Assembly: GCA_002633005.1 (NCBI GenBank)
Contig: NMRA01000096.1
Span: 885,691-949,690, forward strand
Source of the DNA: Phoronis australis
Lineage: Eukaryota; Phoronida; Phoronidae
DNA length: 64,000 bases
Reading direction: 5' to 3'
The position numbers and the translations under genes are program-made. Below are positions 1 to 11,013 of the stretch, piece by piece (position 1 is the first letter of the stretch; every line of letters starts with the position of its first letter). The notes beneath the pieces were generated by a model. That model was given only the letters and a program-made list of their open reading frames with translations, did no database searches and was not told where the DNA came from.

Positions 1-1290
1 GGAAAAGGCTTTGTTCCATTCCACACTTCCCTGACACTTCAACATGGAACAAACTGACCAACACATCAGCAAGGTGACCCATCTTTTTTATTCAGGAATC
101 GTGCTTGGGCAGCAAAGACTTAAATAAGAAACAGTTTTGCGCAGGTATATCACAAACAAAGGTCCGCTATTGATGCGATTGCGCCAACCTAATAGCATTG
201 CACTGAATTACCACACTGTAACCTTACATTCAACATCACAAACCCACATCTGTCAGGAGGACACTCCACAATCGTCCCTCAGTTTTGCATCAGTGTGTTA
301 GGCTATGTATTCCCTAACAAAGAGTGAGAATGTGCACTATGTAACATAAAGGGGAAGTGGAAAATGATTTAATTCTTACACTGAGAATAATCAATGAACC
401 CAACACCAGCTTCATCATTTTCATCTGAACTGATTGAACAAAATGCTATTTCACACTTGATAGCACCTGTTACTGCCTCAGCACACAGGGAGGCCTGCCC
501 AACCTAGATGGAGTATATGCTTTTGAAAACCTTCAAACGCATTCAGATTGATGGACCACCAGTGGGAGACCACCACTCCAGGTCATTAGATGCACCTACT
601 AATAGCCTAAATCAATAATCACAGGACAGCAAACTCACAAATTACAGGCACGCTTTACTTTGCCATTTTCCCTCAGCACAACATCTCTATAGGATCTCTA
701 CACGTACTATGCCTTTGGCATTTTAATTGTGAATAACAAACAGTCTCAACACTAGGACATAACAGAGTTGTATAAACATGTGTGGACAACCTAAGTCAAC
801 AACATGTGTTGTTTGAAGACCAGTTGGAGAACAGGCATGCCAGACATGCAGCAAAAATCAGGCAATTTACAGTACTTACATACTAGAATAACAAAGTCAA
901 ATAGGTCAACTGCCATCCAGAGGCAAAATTAAAACCTGGATGGATCGGACTGGACAAAACAGTAAAGTAGACACCTGTATTTCATAACTGTAACAATGCA
1001 TGATCCACACTGGAATTTCGTTGATTTGTTATGTCTGACATTAGAACATTGTTTTAGAACTCAAGAAGACCACCACAGCTCTGTCCAGATGTAAGTTGTA
1101 CCTACCTGGGGTAACTTCAGCTGGTTTAGTGGGCTTTAGAATGAGGGCAGCAAAATGCCAGTTATTTAAAACTGACCACAAAGTAATAGCTATTTTTAAC
1201 AACTGTTGTACAAAATATTCACACTCGACAGGAACTGCAAAATTCATGAACATTCTGTGACTATGTGGTGAAAAGAGTACGTTGAGACTG
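1..1290. other. No gene recognised
   Basis: I see no convincing coding exon, RNA gene or repeat family in this AT-rich stretch. Open frames are short and show no conserved motif. It ends where the repeat at 1293 begins. Confidence 0.5.
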
Positions 1291-1292
1291 AG

Positions 1293-3279
1293 AACAAGAG
1301 TAACGCAGAGCGTTGAAATGCGCCCACAATTGCACCGTATATGGTATCCTTCTAGGGTTGTTTATTGGTACCATAAAGTGGCCAGTAGAGGGCATATATG
1401 TAGTATGTTGTACTTTGCAAAATGGAAAGGCATGGTCATTGTCTCCTCAATAGGCTAGGTTTCAAAATGTGAGTGATCTTCATAATACAGGCACATCCTA
1501 TGCATCAGTTGCTTAAAGCACCACAGAAACGTAGAATTAAAAACAAATTTACCAACATACGAGATTAGCACAGCATTAGAATGCCAGAAACAAATTTCTA
1601 CTTGGAACTTTTCCTTCATAGTCACGAAGTAACACAAAGTATACACCTGAAGACCTATGAAAATACAGAGGTCAATGTAAAATACTAAAATTGCCACTAG
1701 AGGCAAATACTAAAATTGCCACTAGAGGCATACCGGTAATCAGAATCATCCTAAAGTCGTCATCGTCCGTTGTCAACATCACATAAATACACTTGCTAAA
1801 TTTAGTAAAGATCCTGCAAACGGTTTGGGAGATACAGCCATGGGCGCAAAAAAACAAAACTGCCACTAGGAGGCGCCACAGTAGTCCAAATCGTCTGAAA
1901 ATCATTGTCAGCTGTCTTCCTTATAGTAAGCACATACACGCCAATTTTCACAATCATCCTTTGAGCGGTTTGGTTGATAGAGGGGTGGACGCAAAAATAC
2001 AGACTCGAAAACAGTAAAAATGGCCACTAGGTGGCGCAAACTATGTCGAATCCATCTGAAAACGGGAGGATAGCGTCATCTCACTAATAGGTGCTTACAT
2101 ACCAAATTTCATGAAAATCCGTTCAGGACTTTTGAAGATACAAAGGTAAGCGTAAAAAACTAAAATTGCCACTAGGGGGCGCACCGGTAGTCGGATCCGT
2201 CCAAAAGTCATCATGTTCTGTTGTTATCATCATATAAATATACTTACACAATTTCGTAAGATCCTGCGAAAGGTTTAGGAGATACAGCGATAGGCGAAAA
2301 AAAAAACTGCCACTAGGAGGCGCCACAGTAGTTGAAATCGTCGGAAAATCATCGTCAACTGTTCTCTACATAGTAAGCATATACATGCCAATTTTCACAA
2401 TCATCCTTTGAGCGGTTTGGTTGATAGAGGGGTGGACGCACAAAAAGACTCGAAAACACTAAAAATGGCCACTAGGTGGCGCAAACTATGTTGAATCCAT
2501 CTGAAAATGGGAGGATAGCGTCATCTCACTAATAGGTGCCAATATACCAAATTTCATGAAAATCCGTTCAGGACTTTTGAAGATACAAAGGTAAGCGTAA
2601 AAAACTAAAATTGCCACTAGGGGACACACCGGTAGTCAAATCCGTCCGAAAGTCGTCATGTTCCGTTGTTAACATCATATAAATATACTTACACAATTTC
2701 GTAAAAATCCTGCGAACGGTTTAGGAGATACAGCCATAGGCGAAAAGAAAAACTGCCACTAGAAGGCGCCACAGTAGTCGAAATCGTCGGAAAATCATCG
2801 TCAACCGTCCTCTACATAGTAAGCATATACATGCCAATTTTCACAATCATCCTTTGAGCGGTTTGGTTGATAGAGGGGTTGACGCACAAAAACACTCGCA
2901 AACACTAAAAATGGCCACTAGGTGGCGCAAACTATGTCGAATCCATCTGAAAACGGGAGGATAGCGTCATCTCACTAATAAGTGCCTACATACCAAATTT
3001 CATGAAAATCCGTTCAGGACTTTAGAAGATACAAAGGTAAGCATAAAAAACTAAAATTGCCACTAGGGGGCACACCGGTAGTTGGATCCATCCGAATGCT
3101 CGCACATGCCGTCCCATTCAAGAATGGAACATATGTGCCAAATTTCATGAACATATGTCAAAGGGTTTTGGAGATAGAGCAGCGGACGCCGGACGCCAGA
3201 CGCCGGACGGACGCCGCCCGTACAGACGGATGGAGATGACGGCATAATGCGTCCACATATAAATATGTGGGCGCATAAT
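1293..3279 (+). mobile_element. Repeat element with internal tandem CTCF-like subrepeats, copy A
   Basis: Homologous, in inverted orientation, to 50387-51430 and 53305-54555. One end carries a short hairpin (AACGC/GCGTT, about 1303-1315). The other carries the imperfect palindrome GCGTCCACATA...TATGTGGGCGC (about 3250-3275). The interior is a tandem array with a higher-order period near 445 bp, made of three related subrepeats of about 141, 159 and 145 bp. Each subrepeat holds one CCACTAG(G/A)NGGC motif. I see no coding capacity and no clear target-site duplication. Hairpins at the ends, internal minisatellites and a lack of target duplication recall non-autonomous Helitron/Helentron elements, but that class is an inference. 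Palindromic ATGCGCCCACA blocks near both ends could instead be short terminal inverted repeats. Confidence 0.75.
1863..3073 (+). promoter_or_regulatory. Array of CTCF-core-like motifs in element A
   Basis: Plus-strand motifs start at 1863, 2024, 2169, 2310, 2469, 2614, 2756, 2915 and 3060. The best are CCACTAGGGGGCGC (2169) and CCACTAGGTGGCGC (2024, 2469, 2915). With flanks, TGGCCACTAGGTGGCGCAA differs at three of 19 positions from the vertebrate CTCF consensus as I remember it, two of these being tolerated variants. A further CCAGTAGAGGGCAT lies at 1382, and two shorter variants lack one G at 1694 and 1719. Motifs at 2614 and 2756 are degenerate. The match is seen; CTCF binding is inferred. 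Confidence 0.55.
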
Positions 3280-6200
3280 AAATGCTCTGAACCAGCTGTA
3301 ACATAAGCCAAAAATGTCCACACTTGCTTAGGAAGTAACTTATCTTCCAAAAATTCAAACTCACTATATAGGTGTTTAAATCTGACGGAAATAAGCTAAA
3401 ATGGACGTCTAGGCGAAATTCAAACTCGCTGCTGCGACGAGTTAAAACAGGCTGTAGAGAATACAGAGCCAACCTCTAATAAAGCCAAGTGTAAATGAGA
3501 ACAGGGAAAGTATACATATTTCTCTAATTACTCACTGACACAAGAGGTAGTTTTACTGCTTGACAGAAAAATTCCTTTTCCAGAAGGCACATTTCGACAG
3601 GCAGACTGAAGTTGAGTGAAGACTGTCTATTAAAATAAAAATGTTTTCATAAGTGTCAGGCTGACCACAAGAAAACACATTTGTTGGGATTGCTCATGCA
3701 CGTAATGCTGTGAGATCTGCTAATTATTGGTCCACCAACACAATTGTGCAAAACTTTCTATAACCCTACATAAGCATAGAAGCAAACTTTCATACCAGGT
3801 CTGTGAATAACCACTATTGTTATTGGACATAGGTGTTTGTGGGAGGGTTACCACTATTAATGTAGTGCTTACATTCGAAAGGACATTCAAAATTGGCCAA
3901 AGAAAAACTGCCATGTCACCCACTCAACGCACTCTGGTTTAATGATGCTTCTGTTAACAGGTTTTTACAAGAGTGAAGCAACCGTGAACGTCAGGTGAAT
4001 CAGAGTCAGCACCTTGCAAACAGAACAAATCTACATCAGAGAAAAATCAAGATTACAGATGCCAAAATACAACTAGTTACCTCGCTGTCCTGGAGTTGAC
4101 CAGAGAAGCTTCACACTTGGCTACAAATTGTTAATATCAGGGTATCAGTGCATTCCACACCCATTCATAACAGGCAACCACCGAGCAGTGAGGCTGAACA
4201 CCACTCCACATAGCATACAGTCACAAACTATTTGATTTCAACTCAACAATGCCCTGAGCCACTCAAGATATTCTATACGGTTTGTAAAGCACTATGTCCG
4301 GGATTGTTCAGAGCTATATAACAGTTCCAGAATGGTTAACAAAATACTGATCTGAATCTCAATTCAGGGCTTCCAGTTAGTAGTGGTAACATTACTTTGA
4401 GACTTGTGACCTAAAATTATTACCACTCAGACCCCCCCAACTTCAATAGGTGTTTTCTACTTGTGTTCGCAGCTTCTTAGCCTCAAGGCTTGGTAGCTAA
4501 GTGCCAAGACTTCACAAGTGCCACTGTGACAGAAACAACAGAGAGACCATGTCCTGTTTTGAAAACTTAACAAATTATCACCTTGTTTCATTTTAAATAC
4601 CTAAAACCCCTAGAACACACCTTGTCATAGCTATCAGATAAGATAAACCACAGTCAAATTAATATGGTAACCCATTCAGGTAGAGTCTCACCTTACCTGT
4701 GTGGATACCAAACTTGACCTACATTCAAACTGATGACTTCATAGCATGAAGGTGCTCCAATATCGGACACTGCCAAATATTGAAAGCTTTAATAATCAAA
4801 TTTATAACTTCGTTGTTTCTCATGTGAGATCGTGACCTTCAACCTACAATTAACTGAAGAATATGTACATCAATAATTTTCAACTGACTTAATATTTACA
4901 TATGCATTGATCTCCATACAAGTCTTCAAGGAAATACAGCATTTAAAGTATTATGGCTACAGTACTTTCACATAAACAAGAAATCTGAGATAATGAAGAA
5001 TGGTGGTTATGTGGGTTTCTCAATTTATTGGCACCCTGTATCAGGGCAACCATTTTTCTTCTCAGTCTTGAAAATGACAGTTGAGCTGTCGAAACATGTA
5101 TAGCAATATGTGTTATTTTCTTTACTCATTTGTTGTTGAATGATGTTTTAATTAATAAACGAACTATTTTTGTTCATTTTTCAGGAGTATGAAAACATTC
5201 AAACCAATTTTGCAACAGTTAATCACTAAAGTGGAGCAGTCTATACACCTGTTGTTCCTTCTAAACTTACATCAAATTTTACAAGTGAGTCGAGTCAAAA
5301 AGAAAATCTTAATCTGAGATATAATTGTGGAAATGTACTGTCGAACACTAAGTCCCGTCACAAACAAGATCATACGCTTTTGTCGAGGACAATGTCTGTA
5401 ATACCTATATGATAATCTACAGCAATGCATGCCCTGACCATATGGACACTTTTTGGGAAATGAGAACTGAAAAAAATCTCAAGGGGGCTCTTTCAGGGTC
5501 GTTTTGCATGTACGCAGCGCTCTTTTGGAAGTTCCCAGGATGTGCGATACACTGAAGTAAACAATTTTCTTTGGAAAAAATATTTCTGAATCATGTACAG
5601 ACACATGTGCCTAAATACATGGCAATACGGTACATGTCTTGTAGAGTAGCAAGAACCTATTCCAGTTCATAACATGTTCTCGGGTCACAAAACCCTGGAC
5701 GGCCATAGGTGGAGTAGTACTAACTCACCTGCACCTAGAGTTTCCCAGGTTAATGTCCAACAATACAAATATGATTAGGAAGTGTTAGCACAGCTCAAAT
5801 AGGACACACTTAGTCCACACTACACCAGACTCCTCAATCAATATCAGGCCTCCCAACACCCAAGTCCTCCAACACTCAAGGTCTCAGCCACAGGAATGGC
5901 ATGACTCTTGAGTTTTGACTTCTGGGCTTGCCCAAACCCCTCATTCAGTCAAGTTATGAGAAACAAAAATTGTAATCAAAACATTTCACAACTCCAGCTG
6001 TCCTGAATTTGAGAGGGAATTTGAGGATGGGGTCTAGCTTGAACTGTTTGACACCTTGCTTATACTTTAGCCAGTCAAATTATTCAGCACAAAAAAAAAT
6101 GTAATGGGCTGCAATAAAACAAACAAAGAAAGAAACAAATTTCCCTAATAAGTAATTACGTAACATCTTGTCATGTGAATACAGTGATCGTTTTGCATGT

Positions 6201-7612
6201 TTTGAGGCACTCAACCATCTGGCTGTTAATTGACTTCAGATAAGTCTGGTCTGGGACCCACATTGCTTTAGACATAATTAATACCCAAGTCAACTGCTAC
6301 CCCTAAGAGGTCACCGATCTGTGCTACCTCACCTCGGGCACAACAGAAAGACGCCCAGTGACCCACCCATAACTCTCTCGACTCTGTATGTTTCTGTTTA
6401 ACCCCGAGCAGATTCAAAGTAAAGAAGGTCAGTTCTCAATTTTGTTGACATATGAAATGACCTATCACAAAAAACTTAATTGCCAGACTATTCGTCGAAT
6501 TGGAATTATTTAAAGACACCTCTAGGCTCATAGGGTACTTATAATGACATGACTTCGGTGATACAGACAAGGTGAGGCGTAATTAGTGGAAAATCTTCCA
6601 GCATACATGGCATATTAGCATGCGCTGCTTCCTCAGGGATATACGTAGTCACTAGTCCAGTCATCAGTGCAACTAGAAAGGTGAAGTAGAAGTTCACTGG
6701 CTGGTCACCGAGGTGATGAGCAAATTTTCAGAGTTGTTATCCAGCAATCTTATCATTCTGCAGCGTGGAGTTCACATAAATAATTCTCTCCTCACTATGG
6801 TGCGTCTACCTGGACATTAGCCTTGTTGCTAACAGTTTATTTCAGTTACTTTCAAAACGGTAATGACATGAAAACTAAATTTTAAGTTGCATTGCGTCTG
6901 AATCAGTGACAACTGACGTTGGTAAACAGGTTCTCGATGCAGTAGCATTGTAGGAAAGGGAACTTGACAAAGCCATAGTCAGCCACGGACTTTCATTTTG
7001 AGCCATAAACTTCTTCTTTAATAGCATCCCGTCTTTTGCATCAGTTTTGAAAAAACCATGTTCACTCGGCTCCAAGGCTTTATCAGACGGGCATGGAGGG
7101 ATAACGTGAAACTGTTCGAAACCTATACACAGATATTGACTGGCAGCTTTAGAGAAATGCCAATGTTATAATTAGTAACTGAGAAACTGAGGGCATTCTG
7201 TACTCTCTGGTTGCTGTAAATGCTTTTTGCTGGCATTTAAAATATAGAAGAAATTTGGGTACATTTTCTAGGGTGGAGGGAAATGGTAAAGTTTGATTTT
7301 TATCTTGCCTTATATCCTAAACAACACGTTTTGAACACTAAAACCTAGTACACCTTAAACTACGTATATATTGTGTTCCTGATTACTCGTTCTTAGAGCT
7401 TTTAACCTATGTTACACTATAAACTATGGTACATGGACCGCCAATTCCATATATTTTCAATGGACAAAATCTGTGATCTCATGCATAAGCCGTGACATCA
7501 CTATTCATTAGCGACACCTGGCAGACTTGCACGTTTTACTTCAGGCAAGTACGTTGTCTGTATATCATGGTCAGCTGTTGTATGGTCGGGTAGCTTTGCC
7601 AAAAGTACTCAC
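3280..7612. other. No gene recognised
   Basis: About 4.3 kb of AT-rich sequence with scattered short open frames and no recognisable domain, RNA gene or repeat. An AATAAA at about 5155 is not attached to any gene I can define. Confidence 0.45.
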
Positions 7613-7706
7613 GGTTACCAAGAGTTCTACTACTGGAACACTTTGAACAGTGTTTCAATGTTGAAATTACTTTTTCATTATACTAGGCAGTAAAATAGAC
7701 GCAAGA

Positions 7707-8237
7707 ATGTCCCTTCGGCTGAAGCTGAGTTTGCTATGTCTAGAGGGTGGTGCCTCTGCTAGAATATTACACAAGAAAATATCGGAGTTGCGAATTTGTT
7801 GTCTATAATCTATGATTACACAAGGTGAGTGGTTTCATTTTAGCTTTTCTTACGTGAGAATAAGATGTGAGAATGATTGACTCCATGACATCAACTTTGT
7901 TTTATTTGCAATTAGACAAATGCAGACTCTCATCTAGTCATGCGGAAACTGGAACAATTTCAATTTGCCGGGGACATCGTGTTCTACCACTACAGTAATT
8001 ACAATGATAGCAGCAGGAATCAGTGTTCAACAAATACACCAACCAACCACCAAGCACTCACTAATTCTCCACGCATTGTCCCAAAACATGAACCTAGTAG
8101 GCTTAACAACTTTACAGAATCCAATTCTTTCCGATCGTAGTAGCACTGCGACCGATTCCTGTTACTGGTACACACACAGTGACTCACATATTGTACTCAT
8201 GGCGCTATTAACTTCAGACGGTCGTGCTGTCCTGTAG
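7707..8237 (+). other. Candidate small spliced transcript, unrecognised
   Basis: A 33-codon frame begins at ATG 7707 with A at -3 and stops at 7808. The other copy (9677-9778) keeps it with one synonymous change. A good donor (ACAAG/gtgagt, 7825) and an acceptor (gcaattag, ending 7915) would define a 91-bp intron, also kept in copy 2. The following exon can be read as a 90-codon frame (7965-8237) with no recognisable domain. Short length and lack of homology leave this as a candidate, possibly non-coding. Confidence 0.2.
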
Positions 8238-8484
8238 CCTACTCATCCACGGTGTTTGCCCTGGGTTGGGCCGAGTTGTGGGATGAATATTTTGACAAAC
8301 CAATTTTGACTTAAAAATAAACCTTTCTAAAATAAAAGAAGAAAGATAACGAAGGCTGCACTTACAGGAAATACTTACCCAAAAGATATTAAACAAGCGC
8401 CGAACGTGGACTCTGTGAAGTGATTTTCCTGTGTGATAAATTTTGTGAGTAAACTCGTATCAGTCTTTTACAACCGTACTGTGG

Positions 8485-8502
8485 TCACGTGATGTGACGT
8501 CA
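8485..8502. promoter_or_regulatory. E-box plus CRE-like cluster
   Basis: TCACGTGA (palindromic E-box) is followed two bases later by TGACGTCA (consensus CRE palindrome). Both are preserved in the duplicate at 10456-10473. This could be a promoter element for a transcript starting nearby, but no gene is assigned. Confidence 0.35.
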
Positions 8503-9056
8503 CTTTGCAACAGGTGCTCTAGCGGTACTACACAAAACTAATTTTTGTACCAAGTTTCTCTCAGGCCAGTTGTCTATGTTCTACTCGCTGTTCTGGTATA
8601 CTTTGTCGGGGGAACTCGTGCGCCTGCTGGTCAGATTTCAATTTCAAACGCGTTTTTTTGTGATAATGGTTTGATTTCATAGATAAAATTTAGACTTTCC
8701 GGCGTCCTCCAATCCCGTCTATTACAGAAAAACAGCCGACAACTGAAAAATAGGGCAAGATCGGAAAACAGATCGTGCATTTGGCGGTCTCACATTTCGG
8801 CTACAGAAAGTCGCAGGGTGTTCATGTGCGTATGAACAGAAGTCGAATTTAGACTGAATAAAACAACAGTTGGTGTATTAATGCAATGCACAAGTTGCCC
8901 TTGCTTCCTAGTTTCTGTAAGATCAGACCATAGTCTTTTTCCAGTACTGGAGCTAACCGGCGTGGGCATGGAAGTCGAGCGGAGGGCTGTACGTATTCGA
9001 GAGGGGATCACTCATTGCTTTTTGTTTGCAGATAGGTTTAGAATTAATTGAATATN

Positions 9057-9582
9057 CCCGTTTGCAACAAGTGTTTGAAATAGTTCATTAATGAACCCTT
9101 TAGTGCGCAATAGGATTCATTATGTGCGCAAATTAGGAAATGTACCAATTAATTCAGGTCAAAGTTGAAGGTCGCGGGAACTGGCAACTTTTTCAACTTT
9201 TAAGTCAACGAAAGTGAAAAATACTTACGTAATAACGTGCGCAAGGGTTTCTTCTACAAGTTCACGAAGTTTCACGCCAAAATTCGAGAGTTTAGTCTTC
9301 TCCTGAGTTGAAAAACAAATACCAGTTGTTTTTACCGGCGGCCATTTTGCTTTGAAATGTCGGTCACGTCGCTGCAAAAAACTCGTGCAAAGTATTATTA
9401 AACGGATTTTGCGACGAAAAAAAACTAACATTTCAGTAAAATAACGTCTTATTTCATACTTTGAAGTAATTTTTATGCACATTTATTGCATTTTTGAGTG
9501 ATTTTTTGCCGATTTTTTTGTGCAAATTTTACACGGTGACAGATACGCGAAACGATTTGGTGACGTATGTTGTCCTCGCTAC
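9057..9582. other. Spacer between duplicate copies, no gene recognised
   Basis: Follows the single N at 9056 and has no match in the sequence left of copy 1. One 85-codon minus-strand frame (9482-9225) shows no known domain. Confidence 0.4.
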
Positions 9583-11013
9583 TGTTACCAAGAGTTCTAC
9601 TACTGGAACACTCTGAACAGCGTTTCAATGTTGAAATTACTTTTTCATTATACTAGGCAGTAAAATAGACGCAAGAATGTCCCTTCGGCTGAAGCTGAGT
9701 TTGCTATGTCTAGAGGGTGGTGCCTCTGCTAGAATATTACACAAGAAAATATCGGAGTTGCGAATCTGTTGTCTATAATCTATGATTACACAAGGTGAGT
9801 GGTTTCACTTTAGCTTTTCTTACGTGAGAATAAGATGTGAGAATGATTGACTCCATGACATCAACTTTGTTTTGTTTGCAATTAGACAAATGCAGACTCT
9901 CATCTAGTCATGCGGAAACTGGAACAATTTCAATTTGCTGGGGACATCGTGTTCTACCACTACAGCAATTACAATGACAGCAACAGGAATCAGTGTTCAA
10001 CAAATACACCAACCAACCACCAAGCACTCACTAATTCTCCAGGCATTGTCCCAAAACATGAACCTAGTAGGCTTAACAACTTTACAGAATCCAATTCTTT
10101 CCGATCGTAGTAGCACTGCGACCGATTCCTGTTACTGGTACACACACAGTGACTCACATATTGTACTCATGGCGCTATTTACTTCAGACGGTCGTGCTGT
10201 CCTGCAGCCTACTCATCCACCGTGTTTGCCCTGGGTTGGGCCGAGTTGTGGGATGAATATTTTGACAAACCAATTTTGACTTAAAAATAAACCTTTCTAA
10301 AACAAAAGAAGAAATATAACGAAGGCTGCACTTACAGGAAATACTTACCCAAAAGATATTAAACAAGAGCCGAACGTGGACTCTGTGAAGTGATTTTCCT
10401 GTGTGATAAATTTTGTGAGTAAACTCGTATCAGACCTTTTACAACCGTACTGTGGTCACGTGATGTGACGTCACTTTGCAACAGGTGCTCTAGCGGTACT
10501 ACACAAAACTAATTTTTGTACCAAGTTTTCTCAGGCCAGTTGCGTATGTTCTACTCGCTGTAGTCGGGGGAACTCGTGCGCCTGCTGGTCAGAGTTCAAT
10601 TTCAAACGCGTTTTTTGTGATAATGGTGTGATTTTATTGATAAAATTTAGACTTTCCGGCGTCCTCCAATCCCGTCTATTACTGAAAAACAGCCGACAAC
10701 TGAACAAATAGGGCAAGATCGGAAAACAGATCGTGCATTTGGCCGGTCCCATATTTCGCTACAGAAAGTCGCAGCCGGGGTGTTCATGTGCGTATGAACA
10801 GAAGTCGAATAGACTGAATAAAACAACAGTTGGTGTATTAATGCAATGCACAAGTTGCCCTTGTTTCCTAGTTTCTGCAGACCATAGTATTTTTCCAATA
10901 CTGGAGCTAGTAACCGGCGTGGGCATGGAAGTCGCGCCGGAGGGCTGCACGTATTCGAGAGGGGATCACTCATTGTTTTTTGTTTGCAGATAGGTTTAGA
11001 ATTAATTGAATAT
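9583..11013 (+). repeat. Direct 1.4 kb duplication, copy 2
   Basis: Matches 7613-9055. The small frame (9677-9778), its donor and acceptor, and the E-box/CRE pair (10456-10473) are all conserved. A small deletion near 10560 and a few indels distinguish it from copy 1. Confidence 0.85.

Larger units (their letters stand above)
7613..9055 (+). repeat. Direct 1.4 kb duplication, copy 1
   Basis: Nearly identical (a few percent substitutions and small indels) to 9583-11013, offset about 1970 bp. It ends exactly at the single undetermined base at 9056, whereas copy 2 continues into new sequence. It contains a conserved possible intron and a conserved E-box/CRE cluster, but no protein domain I recognise. 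Confidence 0.85.
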
